From Kushneria indalinina DSM 14324 (lineage in GTDB: Bacteria; Pseudomonadota; Gammaproteobacteria; Pseudomonadales; Halomonadaceae), in NCBI RefSeq assembly GCF_003385845.1, contig NZ_QRDJ01000009.1, positions 62,001-126,000 on the forward strand: 64,000 nt of DNA, read 5' to 3'. The position numbers were made by a program, and so were the translations under genes. Of this stretch, positions 1 to 8,403 are shown in pieces; the first letter of the stretch is position 1, and each line of letters begins with the position of its first letter. The notes below the pieces were generated by a model that worked only from the letters and a program-made list of their open reading frames with translations, searched no databases and was not told where the DNA came from.

Positions 1-927
1 GCGGGTCTCGCCAATGCGGTCACAGGTTTCACGAATGGCCGCCAGTGTCCGGTCGCGGTCCTCGTCGCGCTCGGCGCGAATGTCGAGCGTCATGCGCACC
101 TCGCCGGGGATGACGTTGACCGCGCCGGGAAAGGTCTCGAGCGAGCCAACCGTGGCGACGATGCCGGCGGCGCGCGCCAGCGTTTCGATGGCCACGATCG
201 CCTCGGCCGCCCCGGACAGCGCATCACGCCGCAGCGCCAGCGGCGTGGTACCGGCATGACCCGCCTCACCGCCGATGGTAATGCTGAACCGGCGCGCACC
301 GGCAATGGCCGTGACCACGCCCAGCGAGCGGCGCTCGGCTTCCAGCACCGGGCCCTGCTCGATGTGCGCCTCCAGATAGCCGGCCACGGTCTCGGGGGCG
401 CGGGCGGCATCACCGACGCGCTCGGGGTCGAGGCCGAAGTCGATGAACGCCTGGCGAAGCGTCACGCCGTCACGACCGGTGATCTCCCACCAGGCGTCGT
501 CCCAGCTGCCGGCCACGGCGCGGCTGCCCAGCAGCGCGGTGCCAAAGCGGGTGCCCTCTTCATCGGCAAAGGCGACGACCTCCACCGAGCGGGTCGGACG
601 CTGGCCGGCGGCGTTTAAACGCGCCGCCACACCGATCGCCAGCAGCACGCCCAGCGGGCCGTCAAAGCGCCCGGCGTTGATCACGCTGTCCGAGTGCGAG
701 CCCAGCACCAGCGCCGGCAGGGACGGATCACGCCCTTCCAGACGCCCCCACTGGTTGCCGGCGGCGTCCTGCCAGGTCTGCATGCCGGCGTCCTGCATCC
801 ACTGCGCCAGCTGCGCATTGGCGCGGGCGTGTTCCGGCGTCAGGTAGCAGCGCGTGAGCTGACCGGCATCGGCCGAGATGGCGGCCAGCTGATCACAGGC
901 CGCAACGATGGCGTCACCGTTATGCAT
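1..927 (-). CDS. Allantoate amidohydrolase / N-carbamoyl-L-amino-acid hydrolase family (M20), 3' end cut by window
   Basis: The frame is open from the ATG at 925-927 to the window edge (309 codons, no stop), so the C-terminus is missing. The translation has the binuclear-metal M20 amidohydrolase motifs in order: GSHSDTV (His about residue 78), RFDGPLGV (Asp about 89), ADEEGTRFG (Glu about 123-124) and HIEQGPVLE further on. The family hydrolyses ureido or carbamoyl groups, for example allantoate to ureidoglycine plus ammonia and CO2. The start codon overlaps the end of the upstream aminotransferase gene by 8 bases, so the two are probably translationally coupled. The PucG-type neighbour makes allantoate the likeliest substrate, but N-carbamoyl amino acids cannot be excluded by sequence reading alone. 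Confidence 0.85.
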   Translation of the reverse strand, partial: MHNGDAIVAACDQLAAISADAGQLTRCYLTPEHARANAQLAQWMQDAGMQTWQDAAGNQWGRLEGRDPSLPALVLGSHSDSVINAGRFDGPLGVLLAIGVAARLNAAGQRPTRSVEVVAFADEEGTRFGTALLGSRAVAGSWDDAWWEITGRDGVTLRQAFIDFGLDPERVGDAARAPETVAGYLEAHIEQGPVLEAERRSLGVVTAIAGARRFSITIGGEAGHAGTTPLALRRDALSGAAEAIVAIETLARAAGIVATVGSLETFPGAVNVIPGEVRMTLDIRAERDEDRDRTLAAIRETCDRIGETR

Positions 928-2185
928 GAGCGCTCCCCGGCTTCTGTTGTGAGCTCTGCTGTGGGTTTTGCTGATAGTAATCACGCGCAGCGCCGGCGCC
1001 GCTGCCGGCAGTGATGCTGACCCCGGCCTGACGCAGCACCTCTTCAAGTGCGGCGAGCGTGGTCATGACGGTGTCGCGACGAGCGTTGTAGCCCATGGTG
1101 CCGATGCGCCAGATACGCCCGTGCAGCGGGCCGAAGGAGGTGCCGATCTCGATGGCGTAGTCTTCCAAAAGCGTACGGCGCAGCACCTCGCCTTCCACGC
1201 CGTCGGGAATGTAGATGCCGACCACGTTGTTCATGCGATGGCCCTGATCGCCAAAGAGTTTGAGCCCCATCGCCGACAGTCCGCTGGTCAGCGCGCCGCC
1301 GTGCAGGGCGTGACGGGCCACGGCCTGATCCATGCCTTCGTTGACCAGCAGCCTTGCGCATTCACGCGCGCCATACAGCATGCTGGTGGCTTCGGTGTGG
1401 TGATTGAGACGCGCCTCGCCCCAGTAATCGAGGATCATCGACAGATCGAAATAGTTCGAGCGAATGCGCACGCCGCGCCCGGCATCATGGCCGTCGCCGA
1501 CCAGCCCGGCTTCGACATGCGAGCGCGCGCGGATGCATTCGACGGCGCGCGGCGACAGCGTGGTCGGCGCACTGCCGGAGGGCCCGGCCAGGCACTTCTG
1601 CAGCCCGGCAGTGACGGCGTCGAGCTGCCAGGCATCGGTGTCCAGCGCGTTGCCGGCCAGCGATGCGGTGGCGTCGGTGTAAAACAGCACGTCATGCGCG
1701 CGGCAGATCTGTCCGATCGCTTCAAGCGGCTGGCACATGGTAGTGGAGGTGTCGCCCTGCACCATGGCGAGCACCTTCGGGCGCACGTCACGAATGGCCG
1801 TCTCGACCTGCTCGGGCGTGAAGACCTCGCCCCATTCGACCTCGATGATGTGAACGTCGGCACCGGCACGCTCGGCGATCTCGCGCAGCAAATGTCCGAA
1901 GCGGCCGAAGACCGGCACCAGCACCCGATCGCCCGGCTCGATCAGCGACACCAGCACCGCCTCGATGCCGGCGCGCGAAGTGCCGTCGATCAATAGCGTC
2001 GCGTCATTTTGGGTGCGAAAGACATCGCGATACAGCGCCTGGGTCTCGTTCATGCAGGCGGTCATGGCGGGGTCGTATTGGCCGATCAGCGGCGCGGACA
2101 TGGCGCGCAGCACGCGCGGGTCGGCGTTGATCGGCCCGGGGCCCATCAGAAGGCGTGTAGGGGGATTGAAGGACTCAAAGGACAT
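920..2185 (-). CDS. pucG: Class V aminotransferase, (S)-ureidoglycine/alanine/serine-glyoxylate aminotransferase type
   Basis: 421 residues with a class V PLP aminotransferase fold. N-terminal LLMGPGP motif, substrate/PLP region DGTSRAGIEA about 68-76, FYTDATAS about 168-175, and the Schiff-base Lys in GLQKCLAGPSG at about residue 197. The family moves amino groups to glyoxylate. The coupled allantoate amidohydrolase downstream points to the PucG role, (S)-ureidoglycine plus glyoxylate giving oxalurate and glycine, which is inference from context. A serine- or alanine-glyoxylate aminotransferase would look very similar. The gene is divergent from the TAXI transporter and shares a 253-bp intergenic region with it. 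Confidence 0.8.
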   Translation of the reverse strand: MSFESFNPPTRLLMGPGPINADPRVLRAMSAPLIGQYDPAMTACMNETQALYRDVFRTQNDATLLIDGTSRAGIEAVLVSLIEPGDRVLVPVFGRFGHLLREIAERAGADVHIIEVEWGEVFTPEQVETAIRDVRPKVLAMVQGDTSTTMCQPLEAIGQICRAHDVLFYTDATASLAGNALDTDAWQLDAVTAGLQKCLAGPSGSAPTTLSPRAVECIRARSHVEAGLVGDGHDAGRGVRIRSNYFDLSMILDYWGEARLNHHTEATSMLYGARECARLLVNEGMDQAVARHALHGGALTSGLSAMGLKLFGDQGHRMNNVVGIYIPDGVEGEVLRRTLLEDYAIEIGTSFGPLHGRIWRIGTMGYNARRDTVMTTLAALEEVLRQAGVSITAGSGAGAARDYYQQNPQQSSQQKPGSAHA

Positions 2186-2438
2186 GACAGGCCACCTTGT
2201 TACGATCGTTTCATATAGATGCTATAGGAAATCATGGTTGCAACGCGACCCCTCGATGATTGATTTTTATCATCACACAGCGTGCCAAGACATCAGTAAC
2301 CGCCCCCACCAAGCTGTCATGAAACTTAAGTTAGTAAGATGGTCGTTTTGCAGTCCTGTCACTGCGGCAGTAACGTAGCGTCACCTGACAGGCCCGGCCT
2401 GTCACAAGGGATAACAAGCCATAAAAAGGAACCTTCCC
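2186..2438. promoter_or_regulatory. Divergent intergenic region with a perfect 9-1-9 palindrome
   Basis: This 253-bp gap separates the minus-strand pucG/amidohydrolase pair from the plus-strand TAXI receptor. A perfect palindrome, TGACAGGCC-C-GGCCTGTCA, lies at 2386-2404. An extra half site, CCTGTCA, is at 2355-2361. The TAXI gene has a Shine-Dalgarno-like AAAAAGGAA just before its ATG. The palindrome is about 35 bases upstream of that ATG, so it could be an operator near the transcription start or a leader hairpin. The -35/-10 hexamers are not convincing. Confidence 0.45.
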
Positions 2439-3425
2439 ATGATCAAACGCCAGACCCTTACTGCGATGCTGTCGGCGACCGTCATGACGCTGGGAGCGCT
2501 TGCGCTCTCCAGCACCAGCGCTCAGGCCGGTCAGCAGCAGTTCATGACCATCGGCACCGGCGGTCAGACCGGTGTCTATTACGTGGTGGGTCAGTCGATC
2601 TGTCGCTTCGTCAACCAGGGCGACAGCGGCTATCGCTGTAATGCGCCGTCGACCGGGGCCTCGGTGGCCAACGTCAACGGCATTGAAAACGGTGACCTGG
2701 ATCTGGGCGTGGCCCAGTCCGACGTGCAGTACAACGCCTATAACGGTGAAGGCCAGTTCGAGGGCAGCGCTCACGAGGACCTGCGCTCGGTCTTTGCCAT
2801 GCATGGTGAGCCGCTCACTCTGGTGGCACGCGCCGACTCCGGCATCGAAACGCTGGATGACCTCAAGGGCAAGCGCGTCAACATCGGCAACCCGGGCTCG
2901 GGCAACCGCGCTACCATGGAAGTCGTGATGGCCGCCAAGGGCTGGAGCACCAGCGACTTTGCGCTCGCCTCCGAGCTCGACAGCGCCGAGCAGGCCTCGG
3001 CCCTGGCCGACAACAACATCGATGCCATGGTGTTTGTCGCCGGTCACCCCAACGGCTCGATTCAGGAAGCGACCACCACGGTGGATGCCCGCATCATTCC
3101 GCTCGACGGCGACGTGATCCAGACGCTGGTGGAAGAGAACCCCTACTACAGCTTCTATGACATTCCCGGCGGCATGTACAAGGGCAATCCGGATGACGTG
3201 AAGACCTTTGGTGTCGGCGCGACCGTGGTCAGCGCCGAGAAGGTCGACGACGACCTGGTCTATGCCGCGGTCAGTGCCGTGTTCGACAACTTCGAGCGAT
3301 TCAAGAAACTGCATCCTGCCTTCGCCAACCTTGACCCGGAAACCATGGTCAATCAGGGCCTGTCGGCGCCGCTGCACGAAGGTGCGAAGCGCTATTATCA
3401 GGAGAAGGGCTGGCTCAACGAGTAA
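2439..3425 (+). CDS. TAXI family TRAP transporter solute-binding receptor
   Basis: 328 residues with a Sec signal peptide (positive MIKRQ, hydrophobic core, cleavage near SAQAG about residue 30). The mature start MTIGTGGQTGVYYVVGQ is the hallmark of TAXI receptors (TRAP-associated extracytoplasmic immunogenic proteins). Further family features are STGASVANVNGIENGDLDLGVAQSD and GKRVNIGNPGSGNR. It should bind a small substrate in the periplasm and hand it to the fused permease encoded next. Many characterised or suspected TAXI substrates are glutamate/glutamine or dicarboxylates, but the substrate here is unknown. The Shine-Dalgarno AAGGAA sits about 8 bases before the ATG. Confidence 0.92.
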   Translation: MIKRQTLTAMLSATVMTLGALALSSTSAQAGQQQFMTIGTGGQTGVYYVVGQSICRFVNQGDSGYRCNAPSTGASVANVNGIENGDLDLGVAQSDVQYNAYNGEGQFEGSAHEDLRSVFAMHGEPLTLVARADSGIETLDDLKGKRVNIGNPGSGNRATMEVVMAAKGWSTSDFALASELDSAEQASALADNNIDAMVFVAGHPNGSIQEATTTVDARIIPLDGDVIQTLVEENPYYSFYDIPGGMYKGNPDDVKTFGVGATVVSAEKVDDDLVYAAVSAVFDNFERFKKLHPAFANLDPETMVNQGLSAPLHEGAKRYYQEKGWLNE

Positions 3426-3437
3426 GCCGGTCTGACC

Positions 3438-3460
3438 CGGGCCGTGATGATCACGGCCCG
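3438..3460 (+). terminator. Hairpin between TAXI receptor and permease (attenuator/mRNA 3' end)
   Basis: A perfect 10-bp stem, CGGGCCGTGA (3438-3447) and TCACGGCCCG (3451-3460), with a 3-nt loop begins 12 bases after the receptor stop codon. No T-tract follows, so it is more likely a 3' mRNA stabiliser or partial attenuator than a strong terminator. Such an element commonly keeps binding-protein expression above that of the membrane component. Confidence 0.55.
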
Positions 3461-3478
3461 TTGATCATTGTTGACGGC

Positions 3479-3504
3479 GCAACGCTCCCACTCGGGGGCG
3501 TTGC
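3479..3504 (+). terminator. Second hairpin in receptor-permease gap
   Basis: An 11-bp stem with one G-T wobble: GCAACGCTCCC (3479-3489) and GGGGGCGTTGC (3494-3504), loop ACTC. A weakly T-containing stretch follows. With the preceding hairpin it gives a tandem structured spacer of 136 bases between the two TRAP genes. Confidence 0.5.
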
Positions 3505-3561
3505 GTCATTTCCGATCCGGGCCGCTGTTCCGGAACGGTCCTGCCGCCAGAGGATGCGGAC

Positions 3562-6168
3562 ATGAACACGACTCCCTCTTCAACCGGACACCAGAGCGTG
3601 GATGCCAAAGAGCTGGCAGCCGCCTCCGATACCGGCGGACGCCAGCTCCAGGGCCTTACCGGACGCCTGCTGCTGGCCGTAGCCGTTGCCTGGTCCCTGT
3701 TTCAACTCTGGATTACCTCACCGCTGCCCTATCTGATGGGGTTTGGCGTGTTCAGTGCCACCGAGGCGCGCTCGATTCACCTGGGCTTTGCGCTTTTTCT
3801 GGCCTTTCTCTCCTGGCCGGCGCTCAAGCGCTCGCCGAAGGATCGCATCCCGGTCACGGACTGGGTGCTGGCGGTGGTGGCCGCCTTCTGCGCGCTGTAT
3901 ATCTATCTGTTCTACGCCCAGCTCTCCGGTCGTCCCGGCAACCCGATTCTGCAGGATGTCATTGTCGGTGTAACCGGGCTGGTGCTGCTGCTGGAAGGCG
4001 CCCGTCGAGCGCTCGGGCCGCCGCTGATGATCGTGGCGCTGGTCTTTCTGGGCTATTCGCTGGCAGGGCCGTACATGCCGGGCATGCTGGCCCACCGCGG
4101 CGTGAGCTTTGATGCCCTGATCAACCATCAGTGGCTGACCACTCAGGGCGTGTTCGGCATTGCGCTGGGGGTGTCCACCAGCTTTGTCTTTTTGTTCGTG
4201 CTCTTTGGCGCGCTGCTCGACAAGGCCGGCGCCGGCAATTATTTCATCAAGGTGGCCTTTTCGATGCTGGGCCACTACCGCGGCGGGCCGGCCAAGGCGG
4301 CCGTGGTGGCCTCCGGGCTGACCGGTCTGATCTCGGGCTCCTCGATTGCCAATACGGTCACCACCGGGACATTTACCATCCCGATGATGAAACGGGTGGG
4401 GTTCTCTCCGACCAAGGCCGGCGCCGTCGAGGTGGCCTCCTCGGTCAACGGCCAGATCATGCCGCCGGTCATGGGGGCCGCCGCTTTCTTGATGGTCGAA
4501 TACGTCGGCATCCCCTACGTCGAGGTCATCAAGCACGCCTTTTTACCGGCGATGATCTCCTACATTGCGCTGTTTTATATCGTCCATCTCGAGGCCATGA
4601 AGGCCGGCATGCAGGGACTTACGAGTTCGAATCCGCCAAAACCCTGGCTGTTCAGGCTTTTGGGCTTTGCCACTGGCCTGGTCGGTCTGATGGCGCTGAG
4701 TGCCGTGGTCTATTACGGGCTGGGCTGGCTCAAGCCAGTGCTGGGGGAGGCCACCCCCTGGGTGGTGTCGGTCGCGCTGGTGGTCATCTATGTGGCCCTT
4801 TTAAAGCTGGGGGCGCGCTATCCCGAGCTTGAGACCGACACGCCTGATAGCAGCATCACGACGCTGCCGCAGACCAGACCGACCGTCATGGTCGGGCTGC
4901 ACTATCTGCTGCCGGTGGTGGTGCTGGTCTGGTGTCTGATGGTCGAGCGGCTCTCGCCGGGGCTGTCGGCTTTCTGGGCGACCGTCCTGATGATGGTCAT
5001 CATGGTGACGCAGCGTCCGCTGAGTGCTTTCTTCCGCGGCCGACTTGCCCTGGGCGAGAACCTGCGCCAAGGCGTGCTGGATCTCTGGAGCGGGCTGGTC
5101 GACGGCGCTCGCAACATGGTCGGTATCGGCATTGCCACCGCCACGGCCGGCATCATCGTCGGGGCAGTATCGCAGACCGGCGTCGGCCTGGTGCTGGCCG
5201 ACCTGGTCGAGCATCTCTCGATGGGCAGTCTCTTTTTGATGCTGCTGCTCACCGCGGTTCTGAGCCTGATTCTGGGCATGGGGCTGCCGACCACTGCCAA
5301 CTACATCGTGGTGTCGGCGCTGCTGGCGCCGGTCATCGTGCAGCTGGGTCAGCAGCAGGGACTGATCGTGCCGCTGATCGCGGTGCATCTGTTCGTGTTC
5401 TATTTCGGCATCATGGCCGACGTCACCCCGCCGGTGGGACTGGCCTCGTTCGCCGCTGCCGCCATTTCGGGCGCCGACCCGATCCGCACCGGCTTTCAGG
5501 CCTTCTGGTACAGCCTGCGTACCGCCGCGCTACCGTTTCTGTTCATCTTCAATACCGATCTGTTGCTCATCGATGTCGATCTCTGGCACGGCATCGTGGT
5601 CTTTGTGGTGGCCACCGTTGCCATGCTGGTCTTTGCCGCAGCCACCCAGGGCTGGTTTGTGGTGCGCAACCGCTGGTACGACACCATCCTGCTGCTGCTG
5701 ATCGCCTTTACCCTGTTCCGGCCCGGCTTCTGGCAGGATATGATCGTGCCGCCCCATGAAGAAATGCCGCCGGCGCAGTTTGCGCAGGCCTACGGCGAGC
5801 TGGGCCCGGAGCAGTCGCTGCGCGTCGGCATCGAGGGGCTCAACGATTACGGCGCGCCCATGAGCCTTGTGATCGAAGTCCCGGCCGTTGAAGGCGAGAC
5901 CGGTCAGGAGCGACTCGACAACCTGGGACTTGCGCTTCGTCAGGACGGAGACACCACGCTTGTGGACATGACCACCTGGGGCAGTCAGGCCAGCGAGCTG
6001 GGCTTTGACATGGACCAGACGATCACCTCGGTGGCCCTGCCCCGCGAGCGTTTTGCCAAGGAGTGGCTCTGGATCCCGGCCCTTCTGGTACTGGGGCTGA
6101 TCATCTACTTGCAGCGCCGGCGCCGAACGGATCACACTGAGTCACGCATGGCCGCAACCAATGCCTGA
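3562..6168 (+). CDS. TRAP transporter permease, fused 4TM/12TM subunits (TAXI type)
   Basis: 868 residues, the usual size of TRAP permeases in which the small (DctQ-like) and large (DctM-like) subunits are fused. Many hydrophobic segments cover about residues 40-860. Typical DctM-type motifs are GSSIANTVTTGTFTIPMMKR (about 258-277), EVASSVNGQIMPPVMGAAAF, GMGLPTTANYIVVSALLAP and FYFGIMADVTPPVGLASFAAAAISGADP. It should drive substrate uptake with the Na+ or H+ gradient, taking the ligand from the TAXI receptor upstream. A predicted non-membrane loop of about 100 residues lies near the C-terminus (from PPHEEMPP), before a last helix. Confidence 0.92.
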   Translation: MNTTPSSTGHQSVDAKELAAASDTGGRQLQGLTGRLLLAVAVAWSLFQLWITSPLPYLMGFGVFSATEARSIHLGFALFLAFLSWPALKRSPKDRIPVTDWVLAVVAAFCALYIYLFYAQLSGRPGNPILQDVIVGVTGLVLLLEGARRALGPPLMIVALVFLGYSLAGPYMPGMLAHRGVSFDALINHQWLTTQGVFGIALGVSTSFVFLFVLFGALLDKAGAGNYFIKVAFSMLGHYRGGPAKAAVVASGLTGLISGSSIANTVTTGTFTIPMMKRVGFSPTKAGAVEVASSVNGQIMPPVMGAAAFLMVEYVGIPYVEVIKHAFLPAMISYIALFYIVHLEAMKAGMQGLTSSNPPKPWLFRLLGFATGLVGLMALSAVVYYGLGWLKPVLGEATPWVVSVALVVIYVALLKLGARYPELETDTPDSSITTLPQTRPTVMVGLHYLLPVVVLVWCLMVERLSPGLSAFWATVLMMVIMVTQRPLSAFFRGRLALGENLRQGVLDLWSGLVDGARNMVGIGIATATAGIIVGAVSQTGVGLVLADLVEHLSMGSLFLMLLLTAVLSLILGMGLPTTANYIVVSALLAPVIVQLGQQQGLIVPLIAVHLFVFYFGIMADVTPPVGLASFAAAAISGADPIRTGFQAFWYSLRTAALPFLFIFNTDLLLIDVDLWHGIVVFVVATVAMLVFAAATQGWFVVRNRWYDTILLLLIAFTLFRPGFWQDMIVPPHEEMPPAQFAQAYGELGPEQSLRVGIEGLNDYGAPMSLVIEVPAVEGETGQERLDNLGLALRQDGDTTLVDMTTWGSQASELGFDMDQTITSVALPRERFAKEWLWIPALLVLGLIIYLQRRRRTDHTESRMAATNA

Positions 6169-6170
6169 CC

Positions 6171-6206
6171 TTTTGCGCCGCCCGATATTGCCCGGGCGGC
6201 GCAAAA
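6171..6206 (+). terminator. Terminator-like hairpin after TRAP permease
   Basis: A perfect 14-bp stem, TTTTGCGCCGCCCG (6171-6184) and CGGGCGGCGCAAAA (6193-6206), with an 8-nt loop starts 2 bases after the permease stop. The flanking A/T runs are inside the stem, and no further T-tract follows on the + strand. Confidence 0.6.
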
Positions 6207-6233
6207 GATTAAGCCCTGCAAAGAGTTGTCGAA

Positions 6234-6268
6234 TTTATAAAAGTTTAAACCGCGCTCAACTTTATAAA
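6234..6268. promoter_or_regulatory. Imperfect inverted repeat with two TTTATAAA palindromes
   Basis: TTTATAAAAGTT at 6234-6245 and AACTTTATAAA at 6258-6268 form an imperfect inverted repeat in a markedly AT-rich stretch upstream of the AhpD-like gene. Each half holds the palindrome TTTATAAA, centre-to-centre 27 bp. It could be a promoter/operator region. No specific regulator is recognised. Confidence 0.35.
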
Positions 6269-6339
6269 GGCAGGCTGTGGATTAAATTCTGCCAAGGGCG
6301 TTAAATAGGACCAGATTCATACCATTTTGAGGTGCCGTC

Positions 6340-6768
6340 ATGACCGGTGAACGTCCCAAGCGAATCGATGCGACCGATATCTACCACACCACCCGTGCGG
6401 TACGACATTGTAGTCTCGACCCTTCCATTCGCTGTCTGGCAGAGCTTCGTACCTCGCAGATCAACGGCGGCTGCGACAACTGCGAAAATCTGCGCGTCAG
6501 TGAAGCTGAAGCGCTGGGCATCGATGCCGAGAAACTTCGCGAGCTGGCACGCTGGGCCGACTCCGACCGATTTACTGCTCGCGAGCGTGCTGCACTTGCC
6601 TGGTGTGAATCCTTCACGCATTTTCGTCCGGTGGATGCCAGCACCCGCATGATGGCCATCAATACCTTCTCGCCGCGTGAACTCGCCGACCTGACCCTGG
6701 CCATCGAGCTGACCAGCACCATGTCGCGCGTGGCCCGTCACATGGACAGCGACGTCCGCTTCGGCTGA
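6340..6768 (+). CDS. AhpD/carboxymuconolactone decarboxylase-like protein with altered active site
   Basis: 142 residues. RTSQINGGCDNCENL (about residues 37-51) matches the AhpD/CMD-like alkylhydroperoxidase motif, in which a CxxC pair is normally followed four residues later by a proton-relay His. Here Cys45 and Cys48 are present, but the position expected for His is Arg52. There is also an extra Gly before the first Cys. The second half (FTARERAALAWCESFTH, FSPRELADLTLAI) fits the all-helical CMD fold. Function is probably thiol-based peroxide or redox chemistry, uncertain because of the missing His. GAGGTG 5 bases before the ATG is a good ribosome-binding site. Confidence 0.7.
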   Translation: MTGERPKRIDATDIYHTTRAVRHCSLDPSIRCLAELRTSQINGGCDNCENLRVSEAEALGIDAEKLRELARWADSDRFTARERAALAWCESFTHFRPVDASTRMMAINTFSPRELADLTLAIELTSTMSRVARHMDSDVRFG

Positions 6769-6802
6769 GCGTCCGGACGCCGGTGCAATCCGCCGGCATG
6801 AT

Positions 6803-6844
6803 TTGACCTGGATCAGACCCCGGACATGACGATGCTCGTAGCAT
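6803..6844 (+). promoter_or_regulatory. FNR/Anr-dependent promoter of hemN
   Basis: TTGACCTGGATCAG at 6803-6816 matches the FNR/Anr consensus TTGAT-N4-ATCAA at 8 of 10 defined positions. A -10-like TAGCAT is at 6839-6844, placing a start site near 6851. The FNR site is then centred close to -41.5, the class II activation position. HemN is the oxygen-independent enzyme and a known FNR/Anr target in related bacteria, and the regulator gene lies just downstream. Confidence 0.7.
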
Positions 6845-6879
6845 GGCACGATCACTGCCTGCCGCGAGCATCGCCCATG

Positions 6880-8289
6880 TTGTCACCTGCTCCCCGATCC
6901 GATCGTCCTGATGCCACGTTTTCTCCGGACGCTGCCCTGCTCAAGCGTCACGATGGTGCGGGACCCCGCTACACCTCCTATCCGCCCGCCACGGCCTTTA
7001 CCAACCATTTTGGTTCCGAGCAGCTGACGCAGGCGCTCTCACGCAGCAATGCCACCGGCCGTGCGCTGTCGCTGTATGTGCATATTCCCTTTTGCCGACG
7101 CATCTGCTTTTACTGCGGCTGCAACCGCATTGCGACCCGTCAGACCGCCATGGCCGAGCCCTATCTGGACCGGCTGACCCGCGAGATGGGCCTGATGCGC
7201 CACCAGCTGGACGGTGACCGCATGGTCGAGCAGCTCCACTGGGGCGGCGGCACCCCGACCTTTCTCGATCTTGATCAGATGAGCCGGCTGATGGATCAGC
7301 TGGGGGCGCATTTTACCCTCTCCGGCCATCGTGACCGCGATTTTGCCATCGAGATCGATCCCCGCGAGGCCGACGTCTATACCCTGCGTCATCTGCAGTC
7401 GCTGGGGTTCAACCGGTTGAGTCTGGGCGTGCAGGATCTGGATGTGCGCGTGCAAAAGGCCATCAACCGGATTCAGCCGCGTGAGCTGAGTGAAAACCTG
7501 ATCGACGAGGCGCACCGGCTGGGCTTTCGTTCACTGAATCTGGATCTGATCTACGGCCTGCCGCATCAGAGCGTGACAAGCTTTGCCGACACCCTGGATC
7601 AGGTAATCGACATGGCACCGGCCCGGCTGTCGGTGTTCAACTACGCCCATCTGCCCGAGCGCTTTCTGCCCCAGCGACGCATCAACAGTGCTGACCTGCC
7701 GGACACGGCCACCCGCTTTGCCATCCAGTGCATGACGGTGGAAAAGCTGACCCGGGCCGGCTACATCCATATCGGCATGGATCACTTCGCAAGGCCTGAC
7801 GACAGCCTGGCCGTGGCGCAGCGCGAAGGCGAACTGCAGCGCAACTTCCAGGGCTATACCACCCATGCACAGTGTGACCTGGTCGGTCTGGGCGTCTCTG
7901 CCATCAGCCAGATCGATGATGTCTACGCCCAGAATTCGGCCCAGCTGGAAACCTGGCAGGACGCCATTGATCATGGCCGGCTGGCCACCTGCCGCGGGGT
8001 GCGCCTGAGCGCCGATGACCGCCTGCGCCGTTACGTGATTCATCGTCTGATGTGTGACATGCGTCTCGATTTCGACGCACTTGAAGCCACCTTTCACATT
8101 AACGTGTCACACTATTTTGCAAACGTGTTTGAAAGGCTTGCCACCTTTCGACGAGACGGCCTCATCGAATATGATAAGCACTCGCTGATGGTGACCCCCA
8201 TGGGACGCTTGTTGATACGCCAGCTGGCCATGACCTTTGATACCCATCTGCCGGCCGAAAGCCGCCAGCAGTTTTCACGCATTCTCTAG
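6880..8289 (+). CDS. hemN: Oxygen-independent coproporphyrinogen III oxidase
   Basis: 469 residues from the ATG at 6880. A radical-SAM enzyme converting coproporphyrinogen III to protoporphyrinogen IX without oxygen. Visible motifs are GPRYTSYPPA near the N-terminus, the HemN-type cluster motif CRRICFYCGCNR (CxxxCxxCxC), WGGGTPTFL, and IEIDPRE. An in-frame ATG at 6826 exists but lies only 9 bases past the FNR box and upstream of the inferred -10 (6839-6844). I therefore prefer 6880, which leaves about 24 residues before GPRYTSYP as in other HemN proteins. The following gene is the FNR/Anr regulator. Confidence 0.95.
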   Translation: MSPAPRSDRPDATFSPDAALLKRHDGAGPRYTSYPPATAFTNHFGSEQLTQALSRSNATGRALSLYVHIPFCRRICFYCGCNRIATRQTAMAEPYLDRLTREMGLMRHQLDGDRMVEQLHWGGGTPTFLDLDQMSRLMDQLGAHFTLSGHRDRDFAIEIDPREADVYTLRHLQSLGFNRLSLGVQDLDVRVQKAINRIQPRELSENLIDEAHRLGFRSLNLDLIYGLPHQSVTSFADTLDQVIDMAPARLSVFNYAHLPERFLPQRRINSADLPDTATRFAIQCMTVEKLTRAGYIHIGMDHFARPDDSLAVAQREGELQRNFQGYTTHAQCDLVGLGVSAISQIDDVYAQNSAQLETWQDAIDHGRLATCRGVRLSADDRLRRYVIHRLMCDMRLDFDALEATFHINVSHYFANVFERLATFRRDGLIEYDKHSLMVTPMGRLLIRQLAMTFDTHLPAESRQQFSRIL

Positions 8290-8403
8290 GGACGGGGATT
8301 ATCGCAAGGCTGATGCCCGGCGCCGAAATCGGCAACAGGCAGCGGGCTCCCGTTCTGGAAGCGCCCGGCACACCACTCACATGCACAGGAGCATGCCAGG
8401 CCA

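Noticed and set aside
6826-6879. Longer hemN start at 6826
   Set aside because: It lies upstream of the inferred transcription start set by the FNR box and the -10.
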